In this document: positions 1 to 10,576 of the stretch, piece after piece
Position numbering within the stretch: the stretch's first letter is position 1
Layout of the letters: every line of letters starts with the position of its first letter
Assembly (NCBI GenBank): GCA_046329055.1
Contig: JAXLVK010000002.1
Location: forward strand, 53,137 to 117,136
Length of the DNA: 64,000 nucleotides
Direction: 5' to 3'
Source of the DNA: JADKCL01 sp046329055
GTDB taxonomy: Bacteria > Bacteroidota > Bacteroidia > J057 > JADKCL01
Made by a program: the position numbers and the translations under genes
The notes under the pieces: generated by a model
The model's input: the letters and a program-made list of their open reading frames with translations, nothing else
What the model was told of the DNA's origin: nothing
The model's database searches: none

Positions 1-399
1 TGGAGGCCCATCTCGCGGCCATCGTCCGGGCTGTAGATGCGGCTGATGCCGTAGGCGTGGAGTTCCGCGATCTCGTCAGGAAGAATCGTGCCGCCGCCTC
101 CACCGAATATCTTGATATGGCCCGCGCCGCGCTCCTTGAGCAGGTCGTGCATGTACTTGAAGTACTCGACGTGGCCGCCCTGGTAGGAGGTGATGGCAAT
201 GCCTTGGACATCCTCTTGGATGGCGCAGTCCACGATTTCCTGCACGGACCGGTTGTGGCCGGGTGAATGACCTCCGCGCCAGTGGCCTGCATGATGCGCC
301 GCATGATGTTGATGGCCGCGTCATGGCCATCGATACGAGGCGGGCCGCCGGGACGTGGCGGACCTTGTGGGGGGGGGGGTATGGGGTGGGGGGCGTCAT
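1..399 (-). CDS. icmF: Fused B12-dependent acyl-CoA mutase (IcmF type), N-terminal cobalamin-binding part, partial and frameshifted
   Basis: Read on the minus strand, this is the start of a methylmalonyl/isobutyryl-CoA mutase whose B12-binding domain comes first, as in IcmF. Visible pieces are DGHDAAINIMRRIMQATGAE, then GHNRSVQEIVDCAIQ, ITSYQGGHVEYF, KIFGGGGGTILPDEI and ISRIYSPDDGREMGLQ. The GTPase and mutase domains would lie beyond the left edge. The reading frame must shift twice: one base seems missing near 332-336 (before DGHD) and one in the C run at 262-264 (minus strand H-x-GHNR). The start at 399 reads MTPPTPYPPPHKVRHV and includes an 11-C run at 369-379. The family identity is firm. 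Whether the breaks are real or sequence errors is open. Confidence 0.75.
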
Positions 400-462
400 T
401 GCACTTGAGGAATTTTGCTGCGAAAATAACGATGCCTGCAAATATAACCATTCCCCTCCCCA

Positions 463-2346
463 CTACCGCACCTCGGCGAGGTCGGCGGTCATGCGCGCTT
501 CGCCGGGGACCATTTGGAGGCCCATGTTGAGGTATTTGCGGGCGTTGACGGGGTCGTGTTTTTCTTTCCAGAAGTAGTCGTAGCCGATGCGGTGGAAGAA
601 GGCGAGCATTTCGGGTTGGTGGAAGCCGCGGCGGACGAGGTAGGTGAGGTACTGGTCCACGAACTCGACGGGTTTGGTCTTGAGGGTGTTTTCGAAGTAG
701 GGGAGGAGCTTGTTGATGTCGCCGTCGAGTTGGTAGTACCCTGCGGCGATGCCGTCCCGACAAATGTGCGCATCCGAGTAAGCTGGATAAATCTCCAATG
801 CACGGTTCACGTAGGGCCATGCCTTGTCGAAGAGGGCCTTTTTGGCGGCGGGTTGCTGCTCTTGTAGGGCTTGCTCGTAAATGGTGTAAGCGTAGTACTG
901 ATTGCTGCGGGCGCTGTTGACGCTCACTTTGATGCTGCTTTCTTCGAGGGTCGCGGCATTTTCCCAGTCGGGAACCCGGGTATAGGTCCGTACGGCGAAG
1001 CCTGCACACATGACCGCGGCCAATCCCATGCCGACGAATTTGCCAGAGCCGCCCTTGAGCAGCGCGGGCAGCCTCTCTGCGAGCAGGTAAGCGATCACCA
1101 TGCACCAACCGACTGAGGGCATATAGAGGAAGCGCTCATTCATAAAGGTGCCCACGGAGAAGACGACGTTGCTCACCATGCTCAGGGTGATGAAGAAATA
1201 AAGAATGGCAAATGCCGTCACCCCCGAGCGCTTCCATTGCCAGATGGCCAGCCCGATGAGCCCCAAGACCAACGCCAATGAGACCAACGCCCGCCAATCG
1301 CCCCAACCCACAAGTGGTACATGGTAGGGATAGTAATCGTGCGTCAAGGGATGCGGCACAAACAGCAGCTTCAGGTACCAGCCCACGGTCATGGTAATGG
1401 TCGCAGATTTTTGACCGCCCACCGCGTCCACAAAGGGATTGTTCATGAGGTCGGTGACTTCCTTGCCGCTGTCCAGCAGGTAGCCGATCACGGCGGTGCG
1501 GATGATGATGAACAGGAGCCCAGCGCCGAGCAATGGCAGTGAGGCCATGATTGCATCCTTGGTCGGTGTCTTTTTGATGAGGATCAATGCCAGCGGGATC
1601 ACAGCGAGGAAGGTCAATGCGTTTTCCTTGGCAAGGCAGGCAAGCAGGAAGAGCACCGGAGCGGCGACCGCCCAGAGCATCTGCTTGGTGGCGACATATC
1701 GCAGGCTGGCATACAGCGTGGTCAATGAAAGCAGCAACGCCAAGATTTCATCCCGCCCCTTGATGTTGGCGACGGCCTCGACGTGTGTGGGATGCAATGC
1801 AAACAGCAAAGCCCCAATGAACGGCACCGAAAACCACCAAGAAGAGTCCTTGGTCGGCGGCACCAAGACCATCAAAATCCGGAAAATGATCAATGCTGTG
1901 AGCGCATAAAGCAGGATGTTAATCGTATGGCTGATGCCCGGATTGCCCACTTTGGTCTTGCCGTCGGCCCCCTTTTTGCTGAACATCTCCCACTCCATGG
2001 CAAATGTCGCGATGGACAGGGGACGGTACCGCGCACCTGCAACCAAGTCCTGCTGCTCGCCCAAGAAGCCGGTGAACGATTCCTTCCCGAAGATATCACC
2101 CAGCCCCTTGGTACCTTTTTGCACAAACTTGTTTTCGGTCAACACAATCTTGTCGTCCAAGACATAGCCGAAGCTCGTGGATTGCAGGTACAGCAAGAAC
2201 GGCAGCACCGCGAGGATCAAGCCCGGCAACCAGTAACGCATCCAGAACCCGCCTCCAAAGGGGGAATTTGGATGCGCTGAGGAGGGCTTTTTTCCAGCGG
2301 GGGCGGCAGCCTTTTGGGGCTTGTCAGACTTCTTGGGGGCGCTCAT
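463..2346 (-). CDS. TMTC-like integral membrane glycosyltransferase (GT-C fold) with C-terminal TPR-like region
   Basis: A protein of about 627 residues with a basic Lys/Pro/Ala-rich cytoplasmic N-terminus, then many membrane segments beginning WLPGLILAVLPFLLYLQ. The first loop has the acidic pair GYVLDDKIVLTEN, and further on come ARYRPLS and LHPTHVEAVANIKGRDEILA, a pattern typical of TMTC/PMT-like glycosyltransferases that use lipid-linked sugars. The last 150 residues are soluble and helical (for example VNRALEIYPAYSDA), resembling TPRs, as in TMTC proteins. I chose ATG 2346 (MSAPKK) over an upstream ATG at 2373 because MSAPKK begins a plausible soluble tail. It is divergent from porU. The substrate cannot be read from sequence. 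O-glycosylation of exported proteins is a reasonable guess in Bacteroidota. Confidence 0.72.
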   Translation of the reverse strand: MSAPKKSDKPQKAAAPAGKKPSSAHPNSPFGGGFWMRYWLPGLILAVLPFLLYLQSTSFGYVLDDKIVLTENKFVQKGTKGLGDIFGKESFTGFLGEQQDLVAGARYRPLSIATFAMEWEMFSKKGADGKTKVGNPGISHTINILLYALTALIIFRILMVLVPPTKDSSWWFSVPFIGALLFALHPTHVEAVANIKGRDEILALLLSLTTLYASLRYVATKQMLWAVAAPVLFLLACLAKENALTFLAVIPLALILIKKTPTKDAIMASLPLLGAGLLFIIIRTAVIGYLLDSGKEVTDLMNNPFVDAVGGQKSATITMTVGWYLKLLFVPHPLTHDYYPYHVPLVGWGDWRALVSLALVLGLIGLAIWQWKRSGVTAFAILYFFITLSMVSNVVFSVGTFMNERFLYMPSVGWCMVIAYLLAERLPALLKGGSGKFVGMGLAAVMCAGFAVRTYTRVPDWENAATLEESSIKVSVNSARSNQYYAYTIYEQALQEQQPAAKKALFDKAWPYVNRALEIYPAYSDAHICRDGIAAGYYQLDGDINKLLPYFENTLKTKPVEFVDQYLTYLVRRGFHQPEMLAFFHRIGYDYFWKEKHDPVNARKYLNMGLQMVPGEARMTADLAEVR

Positions 2347-2520
2347 GGCCTCAAATTCGCAGGAGAGGCGCACATTTCAAAACGCTGCATGCCTCGGAAG
2401 CATTCCAAACAAATCGCAGCATATTCAGGTCTAGCGAAATGGGTATCGAGAATTGCATACCTAGACCACGCATTTTATGTGGATATTTGTCGAAAGAAGA
2501 ATGATAGAATCTGTTCAGCT

Positions 2521-5500
2521 ATGATTTCTCGCGGCATTCGCTTTTCCCTTGCTTGTGTTGTAACTGTGGCCTTGGTCTCGGGCGCTTGGGCGCAGAAGCC
2601 CCTCGCTCAGCCCAATTCGGGCAAACCGGTCACCACTGGCAAGCCCGCCCTCTCAGGCAAGCCCGCGGATTCCAAGCCGTCCGTTTCTACCATGCCTTCC
2701 TCCACGACGGCTACTTCAGCCATCGAGGCCAATGGTCGCCCTGCCGCGAACAGCAAGCCCGAGACGGCTCCCAAGCAAGTCTCCCGGTTCGATGGCAACT
2801 CCGGCGTGTTCATCCCAGTTTGGACTGCCGATTTGGCCGTTTCCAATCCTGAGGATCCCTCCAAGTTGATCCTGTCACCTTGGTTCCAAGGCGCGAGCTT
2901 GGACGGCGACGTGGTGAACCTGCCCTATTACGACCTGATGGTCCCCGTGGGCGACCAGGAATCCATCTCTCCCTACGACGTCAAGGCTGAAGGCGTGCAG
3001 GAGATCAATGCTGAGACCTATCGCGTCACCACCACCTCCGCCAAAATCACAGGCATGGATTGGTATCCCAAATCCAATGTCGTGGCTGGGCAAGTGGTCA
3101 CCGTCCGTGGCGAGGACCTCCAACACGTGCGCATCTACCCGATCCAAGTCAGCTCCGACGGCCGCACTTACCGCAAGGCAAGCTCCATCGCCTACAGCGT
3201 GCGCCGCAGCCGCGATGCAGCCCGCCGCAAGGTCGATTACAATGCCCGCCAAGGTTATGTGAACGAGTCTGTCCTGAAAACCGGGACCTGGTACAAGGTG
3301 CCCGTCACTTCCGAGGGCCTCTACCAATTGGATCACAGCTTTTTCTCCGGCTTGGGTGTGGATCCTGGGTCCATCGATCCCCGCACGGTGAAGGTCTATG
3401 GCAATGGTGGCGCAACCCTGCCCCAGAAGGCGGGAGTCTATCCGCACGACGACCTCGTGGAAAATGCCCTGATCGCGCAAGGCGAAACGGACGGCAACTT
3501 TGGGACGAGTGACTACTTCGTCTTCTACTCGCCCGGCATGGGTCGCTGGGAGGACAATGCTCGACTCGGTCGGTATGTGTACTTCCCGAACTTTTACAGC
3601 GATACCACATATTATTATGTGACGTGGGGTGGCGCGACAGGACGCAGGATGCAGACTGCACCGAACCCCGGCACTCCGAACTTCACGCCGAGCTATACCA
3701 CCAAGTATGGCCGCCACGAAGTGGACAAGGACAATACCATCATCTCTGGCGTCTTTGGATGGGGAGCGATTTGACCTGACCACCACGCAGCAGTTCACCT
3801 TCCCGATCCTGAATGTCGTTTCTGGCACGAATGTCAAGACCACGGTCCGCGTCGGCGCCCGCTCGAATGGGGCATCCAGCAGCTTCACGGTCAAGGAGGG
3901 CGGGTCCACAGTGGCACAGCTCAGCATCCCTGCCACAAGTTCCACTTACGGAACGACCGACTACTTCGGAGCCAATCAGACGGTGGACATTCCCGCATCG
4001 CGCGTGTCGGACAGGAACCTGAACCTGGAATTGATCTACAGCAAGCCCACGACATCCTCCGTCGGCTACCTGGACTATACCCTCGAATACAGTACCAGCG
4101 TCTGGAACTCGACGGTCAGAACTATTACCACTTCAGCGCCACCGACAATGTCGGCCCCGGCCAAGTGTTCGACTTCCAGTTTTCCGGCGGCAATTCCAGC
4201 TACCGCGTCCTGGACGTGACCGATCCGCTGAATGTGAGCCTCGTCTCCAGCAGCCTGAACGGCTCCAACCTGAGCTTCGCAGTGGCCGCTGACAGCACCA
4301 AGCAGTTTGTGGCCTATACCTCCATCGGGTTCAAGCGCCCCACTGGAGCCAAGCTCATCCAAAATCAGAACCTGCATGGGCTGACCCAGGCTGAATTCCT
4401 GATCATCACCCACCCCGACTTCTGGGTGGACGCCAACCGCCTCGCAGAATTCCACCGCTCGCACTATGGCCATTCCGTGAACGTGGTGCGCATTGGAGAC
4501 GTGTTCAATGAATTCAGCTCTGGCGCTGTGGATCCGACGGCCATCCGGGACTTCGCGAAGATGTTCTATGACCGCGGGCAAAATACCAGCAGCCCGTTCC
4601 GCTACCTCCTGCTCTTCGGCGATGGCTCCTATGACTACAAGGCCATCCAAACCGCTGCGGGTACCAATTACATCCCGACCTACCAAAGCCGCCGTTCGCA
4701 ATTGCCCACCCATAGCTATACCAGCGACGACTATTATGGCTTCCTGGACGATGGTGAGGGCTTCTGGGGCGAACAAGCCCACAACCGCGACAATGAGACG
4801 ATTCCGCTCTTCCTCGCCGAAGGAGACACCGTCCTCGTGGACCATGGGCTGGACATCGGGGTGGGCCGTTTCCCGGCTGCGAATGCCGCTGAGGCCAAGG
4901 CCATCGTGGACAAGATCATCTCCTACCACCAAGACGCGAACGGCTACGGTTCATGGCGCAACCGCGTGGTGCTCGTGGCCGACCACAAGGACGACGATAC
5001 CGACACCCACGTCCGTCAGGCGGATGGCTATACCACGCAGATCGAGGCGAGCAGCCCCTGCACCAACATCGACAAGATCTACATGGACAACTATGTCATG
5101 GAGAACCAAGCGTCTGGCGACCGGTTCCCCGATGGCAAGGCGGCCCTGCTCAAGGCGCTCGATGAGGGCAGCTTGATCGTGAACTACACGGGTCACGGCG
5201 GCGAAGTCGGCTGGTCCAATGCGCAGATCCTCGACATCTCCGACATCAACAAGATCTCCAACGACACCCGGCTTCCGGCCTATATCACCGCGACCTGCGA
5301 ATTCGGGAGGTGGGATGATCCCGACCGGAAGTCCGGTGCCGAGGTGCTGCTCACCCGTGATGGCGGAGGCTCCGTTGCCATGTTCACCACAGTGCGTGTG
5401 GTCTTCAGCGGCCCCAATCACACTCTGAACACGAACTACTACAACAATGTGTTCACATTCGACAGCGCCATGGGACGCATGCTCACCATGGGCGAGGTCT

Positions 5501-6681
5501 TCGAACGCACCAAGAATGCAAGCTGGGGCGGCTCGGTGAACAACCGGAACTTCTCGATGCTGGGCGACCCTGCGATGATCCTGGCATACCCGCATCACCG
5601 CGCTGTGGTGACGAGCATCAACGGAAATCCTGTCATCACCAATGTGGTGGATACCCTCTCCGCCCTTAACCTGGTGACGATCTCAGGCGAGGTCCGCGAC
5701 CCACAAGGCAACCTCCTCAATACCTACAATGGTGACCTGTCCGCCATCGTGTATGACAAGCCGAGCAAATTCACCACGCGTCGCTACCCATTCGACTTCA
5801 TCTGGCGCAAGAACAAGGTCTTCCGTGGCAGTTCCACGGTGCAGAATGGCCTCTTCTCCTTCGAGTTCGTGGTTCCGATCGACATCTCGTACGAGGACAA
5901 CCTCCCGGACCTGAATGGCAAGATCAGCCTGTACTTCCACAACACGACCTCCGATGGTGGTGGCTGCTCCGAGAACATCTTCATTGGTGGCACGGATTCC
6001 GCTGCGATCTCCGACAACCGCCCGCCGGACATGGACCTGTTCATGAACGACATCAAATTTGCGGATGGCGGACTCGTGGGTCAGGATGCGACCTTGATCG
6101 CCGAAATCTTTGACGAAAACGGGATCAACACCGTGGGCACTGGCATTGGACATGAGCTCACCGCGGTGCTCGATGACGATGAAAGCGAGGTATTTGTCCT
6201 CAATGACTTCTATGAGGCCAACAAGAACAGCTATCAGGAAGGCACTATCCGCTATCCCTTCAAGGATCTGAGCGTGGGCGAGCACAACCTCCGCGTGAAG
6301 GTCTGGGACGTCGCCAACAACAATAGCCGTGAGGGCGAGGTCAATTTCATCGTCGCGGATGATGCCAACATGGCCCTCGGGCACGTGGTGAACTACCCCA
6401 ACCCCTTCACCACCAACACGAAATTCTTCATCGAGCACAACCGCAATGGGAATGCCCTGAAGGTCTTGATCAAGATCTACACCGTAGGTGGCAAGGTGGT
6501 CAAGACGCTGGAGGACAACTTCTTCGCCGAAGGCAATCTGTACTGCGACCTGGAATGGGACGGCTTGGATGACTATGGCGATGCCATCGGTCGTGGCGTC
6601 TATGTCTATGAAGTCGTGGTCAAGGACGAGACCACAGGCGAGCGCATCTCCACCTTTGAGAAGCTCGTAGTCCTGCGCTGA
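2521..6681 (+). CDS. porU: T9SS C-terminal signal peptidase/sortase PorU, with two compensating frameshifts
   Basis: Gingipain-like (C25) cysteine protease that removes the C-terminal signal of T9SS cargo at the cell surface. ATG 2521 gives a signal peptide (MISRGIRFSLACVVTVALVS, then GAWAQ). The catalytic His sits in NYTGHGGEVGWSN and the catalytic Cys in ITATCEFGRWDD. The C-terminus has the sorting-type motif YPNPFTTNTKF. The frame breaks at the GGGG run 3761-3764: removing one G turns GWGAI-stop into GWERFDLTTTQQ. It breaks again after 4090: adding one C gives LEYQYQRLELDGQNYY. Between these points the reading is one frame off. The two changes cancel, so the repaired product is about 1386 residues, close to family size. 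porV follows directly, the usual T9SS order. Confidence 0.9.
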
Positions 6682-6689
6682 TCGAGATT

Positions 6690-6729
6690 CCCCGGAGACA
6701 GGGCAGATTTATTTGCATTGTCTCTGGGG
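6690..6729 (+). terminator. Hairpin after porU
   Basis: An 11-bp stem: CCCCGGAGACA at 6690-6700 pairs with TGTCTCTGGGG at 6719-6729, with one G-T wobble and an 18-base loop. There is no good T-run after it, so it may be a weak terminator or an mRNA-stabilising end for porU. Confidence 0.5.
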
Positions 6730-6748
6730 GATTGAGGATGTAGATTTG
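6718..6748 (+). promoter_or_regulatory. Candidate Bacteroidota promoter for porV
   Basis: TTG at 6718-6720 and TAGATTTG at 6741-6748 (consensus TAnnTTTG) are separated by 20 bases, the spacing expected for the primary sigma factor of Bacteroidota. A second -7 match, TACTTTTG at 6861-6868, lies nearer the gene but has no well-placed upstream element. Either could drive porV. Confidence 0.4.
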
Positions 6749-6937
6749 TATAGTATATAAGTGGCACCTTTCAGCCGAAAAAACTTTAACTACCCTTGTT
6801 CCCTGAATTGTAGTTTTTCCTAACTTGTGGGAAATATCTCAGCCTATCGCATAAAACATCTACTTTTGTAAGCTTTTTTGAAACCAAGGTAATAGGAATT
6901 CTCTCGGGCTGTACTGGGAGGCAAAAGTAGAATTGTA

Positions 6938-8080
6938 ATGAGTATCAAGTCATTTTCCAAGATAATTGCCTGTGCTTCTTTGCTGTTTACTGGCGTGAAC
7001 GTTGGTGTTCAGGCGCAGAGCACTACCGGCGGACAGGACATCAAGGCCATTACCACGGCCGTGCCCTTCCTCATGATCTGCCCCGACTCCCGCAGTGGCG
7101 GTCTGGGTGATGCCGGGGTTGCCATCGCTGACAATGCCAATGCCACACACTGGAACCTCTCCGGTCTGGCTTTTACCGAAAAGAAATTCGGAATCGGCCT
7201 GAGCTACACCCCCTGGTTGCGACAGCTGGTCCCAGACATCAACCTGAGCTACCTCAGCGGCTACTACAACATGGGTGAGCGTGCTGGTGTGATTGCCTCC
7301 TCCCTCCGCTATTTCTCCTTGGGCAACATCATCTTCACCGATGAAAACGCCGTGGAATATGGCCGCTTCAATGCCAATGAGTTTGCTTGGGACGCTGGTT
7401 ACACCCGCAAGGTCACTGACAACTTTGCCGCTGGTGTGGGCCTGCGCTTCATCTACAGCAACCTCGCTGCCAATGCAAGTGTGGACGGATTCACCACCAA
7501 GCCCGGTATCTCGATCGCTGGCGACATCAACATGCTCTACAACAAGGACTTTGATGCTGGCAGCCGCCCGTTGAACTTCCGTTGGGGCCTGAACATCTCC
7601 AACATCGGTGCGAAGATTTCCTATACCAACAGCGCCAACAAAGACTTCATCCCAACCAACCTGCGCCTGGGCGCTGCCCTGAAGGCTGGCTTGGATGACT
7701 ACAACAGCCTCACCGCTACCGTTGATGTGAACAAGCTGATGGTGCCTACCGAAGGCGGCCAAAGCAACAAGACCCTCATCGACGGGATGTTCAGCAGCTT
7801 CGCAGATGCCCCCGGCGGTTTTAGCGAGGAGTTGAAAGAATTCAACCTGAGCACTGGCGTGGAATACTGGTACAATGACCTGTTCGCAGCACGTGCCGGC
7901 CTCTTCTTGGAAGACGCCACCAAAGGCAACCGGAAGTTTGTGACCTTGGGCTTGGGCGTGAAGTACAGCTTCTTCGGTCTGGACTTCGCCTACCTCGCTT
8001 CCTTGAAGCAAAACCACCCGCTGCAAAACACCCTCCGTTTCTCGCTGAACTTCGCATTTGACTCAGCTGGAAACCGCTAG
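6938..8080 (+). CDS. porV: T9SS outer-membrane protein PorV (LptO)
   Basis: A 380-residue outer-membrane beta-barrel of the FadL-like PorV family. PorV shuttles T9SS cargo from the translocon to the PorU sortase complex. A signal peptide ends near NVGVQAQS. The family signature region follows: AVPFLMICPDSRSGGLGDAG, then ADNANATHWNLSGLAF and LSYTPWLRQLVPDINLSYLS. The C-terminus LRFSLNFAFDSAGNR is a typical barrel end. It is encoded directly after porU with about 250 bp between them, and a strong terminator follows. The pair matches the conserved porU-porV neighbourhood of T9SS-bearing genomes. Confidence 0.93.
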   Translation: MSIKSFSKIIACASLLFTGVNVGVQAQSTTGGQDIKAITTAVPFLMICPDSRSGGLGDAGVAIADNANATHWNLSGLAFTEKKFGIGLSYTPWLRQLVPDINLSYLSGYYNMGERAGVIASSLRYFSLGNIIFTDENAVEYGRFNANEFAWDAGYTRKVTDNFAAGVGLRFIYSNLAANASVDGFTTKPGISIAGDINMLYNKDFDAGSRPLNFRWGLNISNIGAKISYTNSANKDFIPTNLRLGAALKAGLDDYNSLTATVDVNKLMVPTEGGQSNKTLIDGMFSSFADAPGGFSEELKEFNLSTGVEYWYNDLFAARAGLFLEDATKGNRKFVTLGLGVKYSFFGLDFAYLASLKQNHPLQNTLRFSLNFAFDSAGNR

Positions 8081-8114
8081 AATTGTAAGTTGATTGATTT
8101 TTTATAGGGAAAGT

Positions 8115-8145
8115 GCTCCAGCGCCCGCTGGGGCCTTTCTTTTGT
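8115..8145 (+). terminator. Rho-independent terminator of porV
   Basis: GCTCCAGCG (8115-8123) pairs with CGCTGGGGC (8126-8134) with one mismatch or wobble, followed by the T-rich run CTTTCTTTT. It ends just before the BadF-type kinase gene. Confidence 0.75.
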
Positions 8146-8151
8146 AAGACC

Positions 8152-9006
8152 ATGCACCTCCTCGCAGAATCCGGCGGTACCAAGACCCAGTGGTACCTCT
8201 ACGATGCCTCCGGCGTCCGGTCCACGTTCCGCACAAGCGGGCTGAATCCCAATGTCCAATCTGCGGCTGAGATTGAGCGTCAGCAGCGGCTGGATTGGGG
8301 GGATGGCCTGCCATCTGGCGATGGGTTGGTGGTGGACTTCTACGGCGCGGGTTTGGGTGCTGTGGGGACTGAGGCGGCAGTTCGGGGCATTCTGGAGCGG
8401 CTGTTTCCGGGGGCCGAAATCCGCCTCATGACGGACATGCTCGCGGCAGCGCGGGCCACTGCGGGCGATGCGCCTGGGATCGTGTGCATCCTCGGTACGG
8501 GCAGCAATTGCTGCTACTGGGATGGGGAGAAGATCATCGCCAATCTCGGCTCGCATGGCTACCTCTTCAGCGACGAAGGGAGTGGCGCCGACCTGGGCAG
8601 GACATTGATCGGGGCGGCGCTGAATGGCGAACTGCCGCATCATCTGGAGCACAAGCTGCGCGACTGGGCTGGCAAGCCCTTCCTTGATATCCGGACCGAA
8701 ATTTACACAGCACCCAAGGTGAACACTGCCCTCGCGGAGTACTCACGCTTCCTTGGCGAGCACCTGGACGATGCCTCTGTGAGAACCATGGTCGTGGCGC
8801 GGTTCATGGCATTCTTGCAAAAGACCGTGATGCGGATGCGGGGCTATCAAGAGGTGCCCATCCATTTCGTGGGATCCATCTCAGAGGTCTATCAAGTCCC
8901 GCTCCGGGAGGCCATGGGCTTCCTCAAACTGGAACCTGCCACGATCACAGCAGCGCCAGGCGACCGATTGCTGACTTATCACCTTGGGCGGCTGCAGAAC
9001 CTGTAA
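8152..9006 (+). CDS. BadF/BadG-type ATPase, probable N-acetylglucosamine kinase-like protein
   Basis: About 284 residues of the ASKHA (hexokinase/actin-like) ATPase fold. The phosphate 1 loop is LLAESGGTKTQWYL, a second nucleotide motif is CILGTGSNCCYWDG, and GYLFSDEGSGADLG is the characteristic BadF/BcrA/NagK segment. Bacteroidota homologues are annotated as N-acetylglucosamine kinases in cell-wall sugar recycling. The exact substrate is inferred only. I chose ATG 8152 (MHLLAESGG), because the open frame upstream runs through the porV terminator. It is followed after two bases by the methyltransferase-like gene, so the two are probably co-transcribed. Confidence 0.72.
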   Translation: MHLLAESGGTKTQWYLYDASGVRSTFRTSGLNPNVQSAAEIERQQRLDWGDGLPSGDGLVVDFYGAGLGAVGTEAAVRGILERLFPGAEIRLMTDMLAAARATAGDAPGIVCILGTGSNCCYWDGEKIIANLGSHGYLFSDEGSGADLGRTLIGAALNGELPHHLEHKLRDWAGKPFLDIRTEIYTAPKVNTALAEYSRFLGEHLDDASVRTMVVARFMAFLQKTVMRMRGYQEVPIHFVGSISEVYQVPLREAMGFLKLEPATITAAPGDRLLTYHLGRLQNL

Positions 9007-9008
9007 CC

Positions 9009-9668
9009 ATGCACGACCGTTGGCGTTACATCATGAGTTTTTTCCGGGAGGAGATCGTGGAACAAGGAAATTCCACCATCAGTCCCGGATTGCAAGTCTG
9101 GTACGCTTATGGCCGCTACATGCTGAATACTGCGAATGTCAACTACAGCTTCGGACGACTGGACAAGGTCTTCCGGTCGGCGTTCCGGCAGCTGAAGATC
9201 AAGCATTCAGGCATGAAGCGTGTGCTGCTCCTGGGGCTGGGAGCTGGAAATGTGACCACAATCCTCCGGGAGCTCGACCCGAAGATCTCTGTCTTGGCGG
9301 TGGAGATCGACCCGGAGGTGGTGAGGCTGGGCAAGGCGTACTTTGGATTGGAGGAGGGGCCGCAGCTGAAGATCGAGATCGGTGACGCCATCTCCTACGT
9401 GCAGCAATGCCAGGAGCGGTTTGACATGGTGGTCGTGGACCTGTTCGTGGACGCCGAGGTGCCGCCTGCCGCTTGCTCGCCGGATTTCCTGCTCCGCATG
9501 GCAGACTTGCTGGAGCCGCGTGGCTTGCTGGTCTTCAACAGGCTGGCGCATGAGCCGGAGCTGCTTCAACACACGGAGGCATTTGGCCGTAAGATGGCGG
9601 AGGTGCTGCCGGGTACTTGGATGATGGACGCAGATTTGAACAAGGTGTTGGTCTATGAAAAGAAATAG
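9009..9668 (+). CDS. Spermidine synthase-like class I methyltransferase-fold protein
   Basis: A 219-residue Rossmann-fold protein. Motif I is VLLLGLGAGNVTTIL, followed by the acidic residue LAVEIDPEVVRLGKAYF and then FDMVVVDLFVDAEVP, the layout of polyamine-synthase-like proteins. It lacks the N-terminal beta domain of true spermidine synthases, so the real reaction may be methyl transfer or something else. It starts two bases after the kinase stop and overlaps the lipoprotein gene that follows by 14 bp, implying translational coupling in one operon. Confidence 0.65.
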   Translation: MHDRWRYIMSFFREEIVEQGNSTISPGLQVWYAYGRYMLNTANVNYSFGRLDKVFRSAFRQLKIKHSGMKRVLLLGLGAGNVTTILRELDPKISVLAVEIDPEVVRLGKAYFGLEEGPQLKIEIGDAISYVQQCQERFDMVVVDLFVDAEVPPAACSPDFLLRMADLLEPRGLLVFNRLAHEPELLQHTEAFGRKMAEVLPGTWMMDADLNKVLVYEKK

Positions 9669-10191
9669 CGGATTGTTCCTGGTATGGATGGCCTTGGTGG
9701 CCCTGGCCGCCGTTGGTTGCAATGGGCGGTACATCGGTTCTACGGGCTTGCACCGGATGCATCTCGGTGATCCGTTGCCGGCGCAGGGCACCCCCCGGCT
9801 CATGGGACATGCTGCGCGGGACACCTTCGAGCAGCAGGGCGACTACCAGTGGCGCTCGGTGGTGATGGAGTACCGCAAGGGCAATGTCTATGTCGAGGAG
9901 GACTTCTTTGGCTCCGACCAAGTGGCCCGCATCCGCGTTTACACTCCCGAATTGAGCCTGCGCAACGGCCTCAAGGTGGGCATGTCCGTGCGCGACCTCA
10001 GCGCCAAGGCCAGCGATTGGACCCTGGTGCCGATGCCGGATTACAAGCTCATCGACCTCTATTCCCGGACCATGCCGCGCATTCATTTCCTCGTCTCCGA
10101 CCCGGCAGTTACCCTGACGGGGGAGTGGTCGGACTACAAAATCGAGCAGCTCAACCCCGAGGCGGCGATTCACATCATCGTGGTACTCTGA
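9655..10191 (+). CDS. Predicted lipoprotein of unknown function
   Basis: A 178-residue protein with a lipoprotein signal: basic MKRN, hydrophobic stretch, then the lipobox-like AAVGC with Cys at about residue 22. The mature part has no domain I recognise. It contains a segment LRNGLKVGMSVRDLSAKASDW that resembles the repeating beta pattern of small envelope proteins. Its first 14 bases overlap the preceding methyltransferase-fold gene, so it is probably the last gene of that operon. Confidence 0.7.
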   Translation: MKRNSGLFLVWMALVALAAVGCNGRYIGSTGLHRMHLGDPLPAQGTPRLMGHAARDTFEQQGDYQWRSVVMEYRKGNVYVEEDFFGSDQVARIRVYTPELSLRNGLKVGMSVRDLSAKASDWTLVPMPDYKLIDLYSRTMPRIHFLVSDPAVTLTGEWSDYKIEQLNPEAAIHIIVVL

Positions 10192-10271
10192 CCAGCTTTG
10201 TCGCTGAGCTACCAACAATCACATATTTTCCCGTATTTTGTTGATCGGTAAAATCTTGAACGTTCGTAGCG

Positions 10272-10568
10272 ATGCAGAAATTCATGGTCACGATTCACTT
10301 GCCAGAGGCTCCGTCGGCAGACTATTTCGCGTTGATCCCGAAGCAGCGGAGCATGATCGTGGAACTGCTCGCCTCCGGTCGGATCAATAGCTTCTCGCTG
10401 GGCAAGAACCGGGACAAGGCATGGATGGTGGCAAGCTGCCGTGACCGCGAAGCCCTTCAAGCCATCCTCCGCAAATTTCCCATGCACCGCTACTTCGAGT
10501 ACGAGATCAGCGAATTGATCCTGCACGATACCGAGTTCATGGGGCTGCCCAAGATGGTACTCAACTGA
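10272..10568 (+). CDS. Small YCII/muconolactone-isomerase-like protein
   Basis: 98 residues with the size and pattern of a ferredoxin-like alpha+beta barrel protein: an N-terminal strand (KFMVTIHLPE), a helix (YFALIPKQRSMIVELLASGR), a strand pair and a C-terminal strand. Muconolactone isomerase-like and YCII-like proteins look like this. No catalytic residue can be named. The GNAT acetyltransferase gene starts eight bases downstream, suggesting one transcript. Confidence 0.55.
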   Translation: MQKFMVTIHLPEAPSADYFALIPKQRSMIVELLASGRINSFSLGKNRDKAWMVASCRDREALQAILRKFPMHRYFEYEISELILHDTEFMGLPKMVLN

Positions 10569-10576
10569 CCAGCGCC

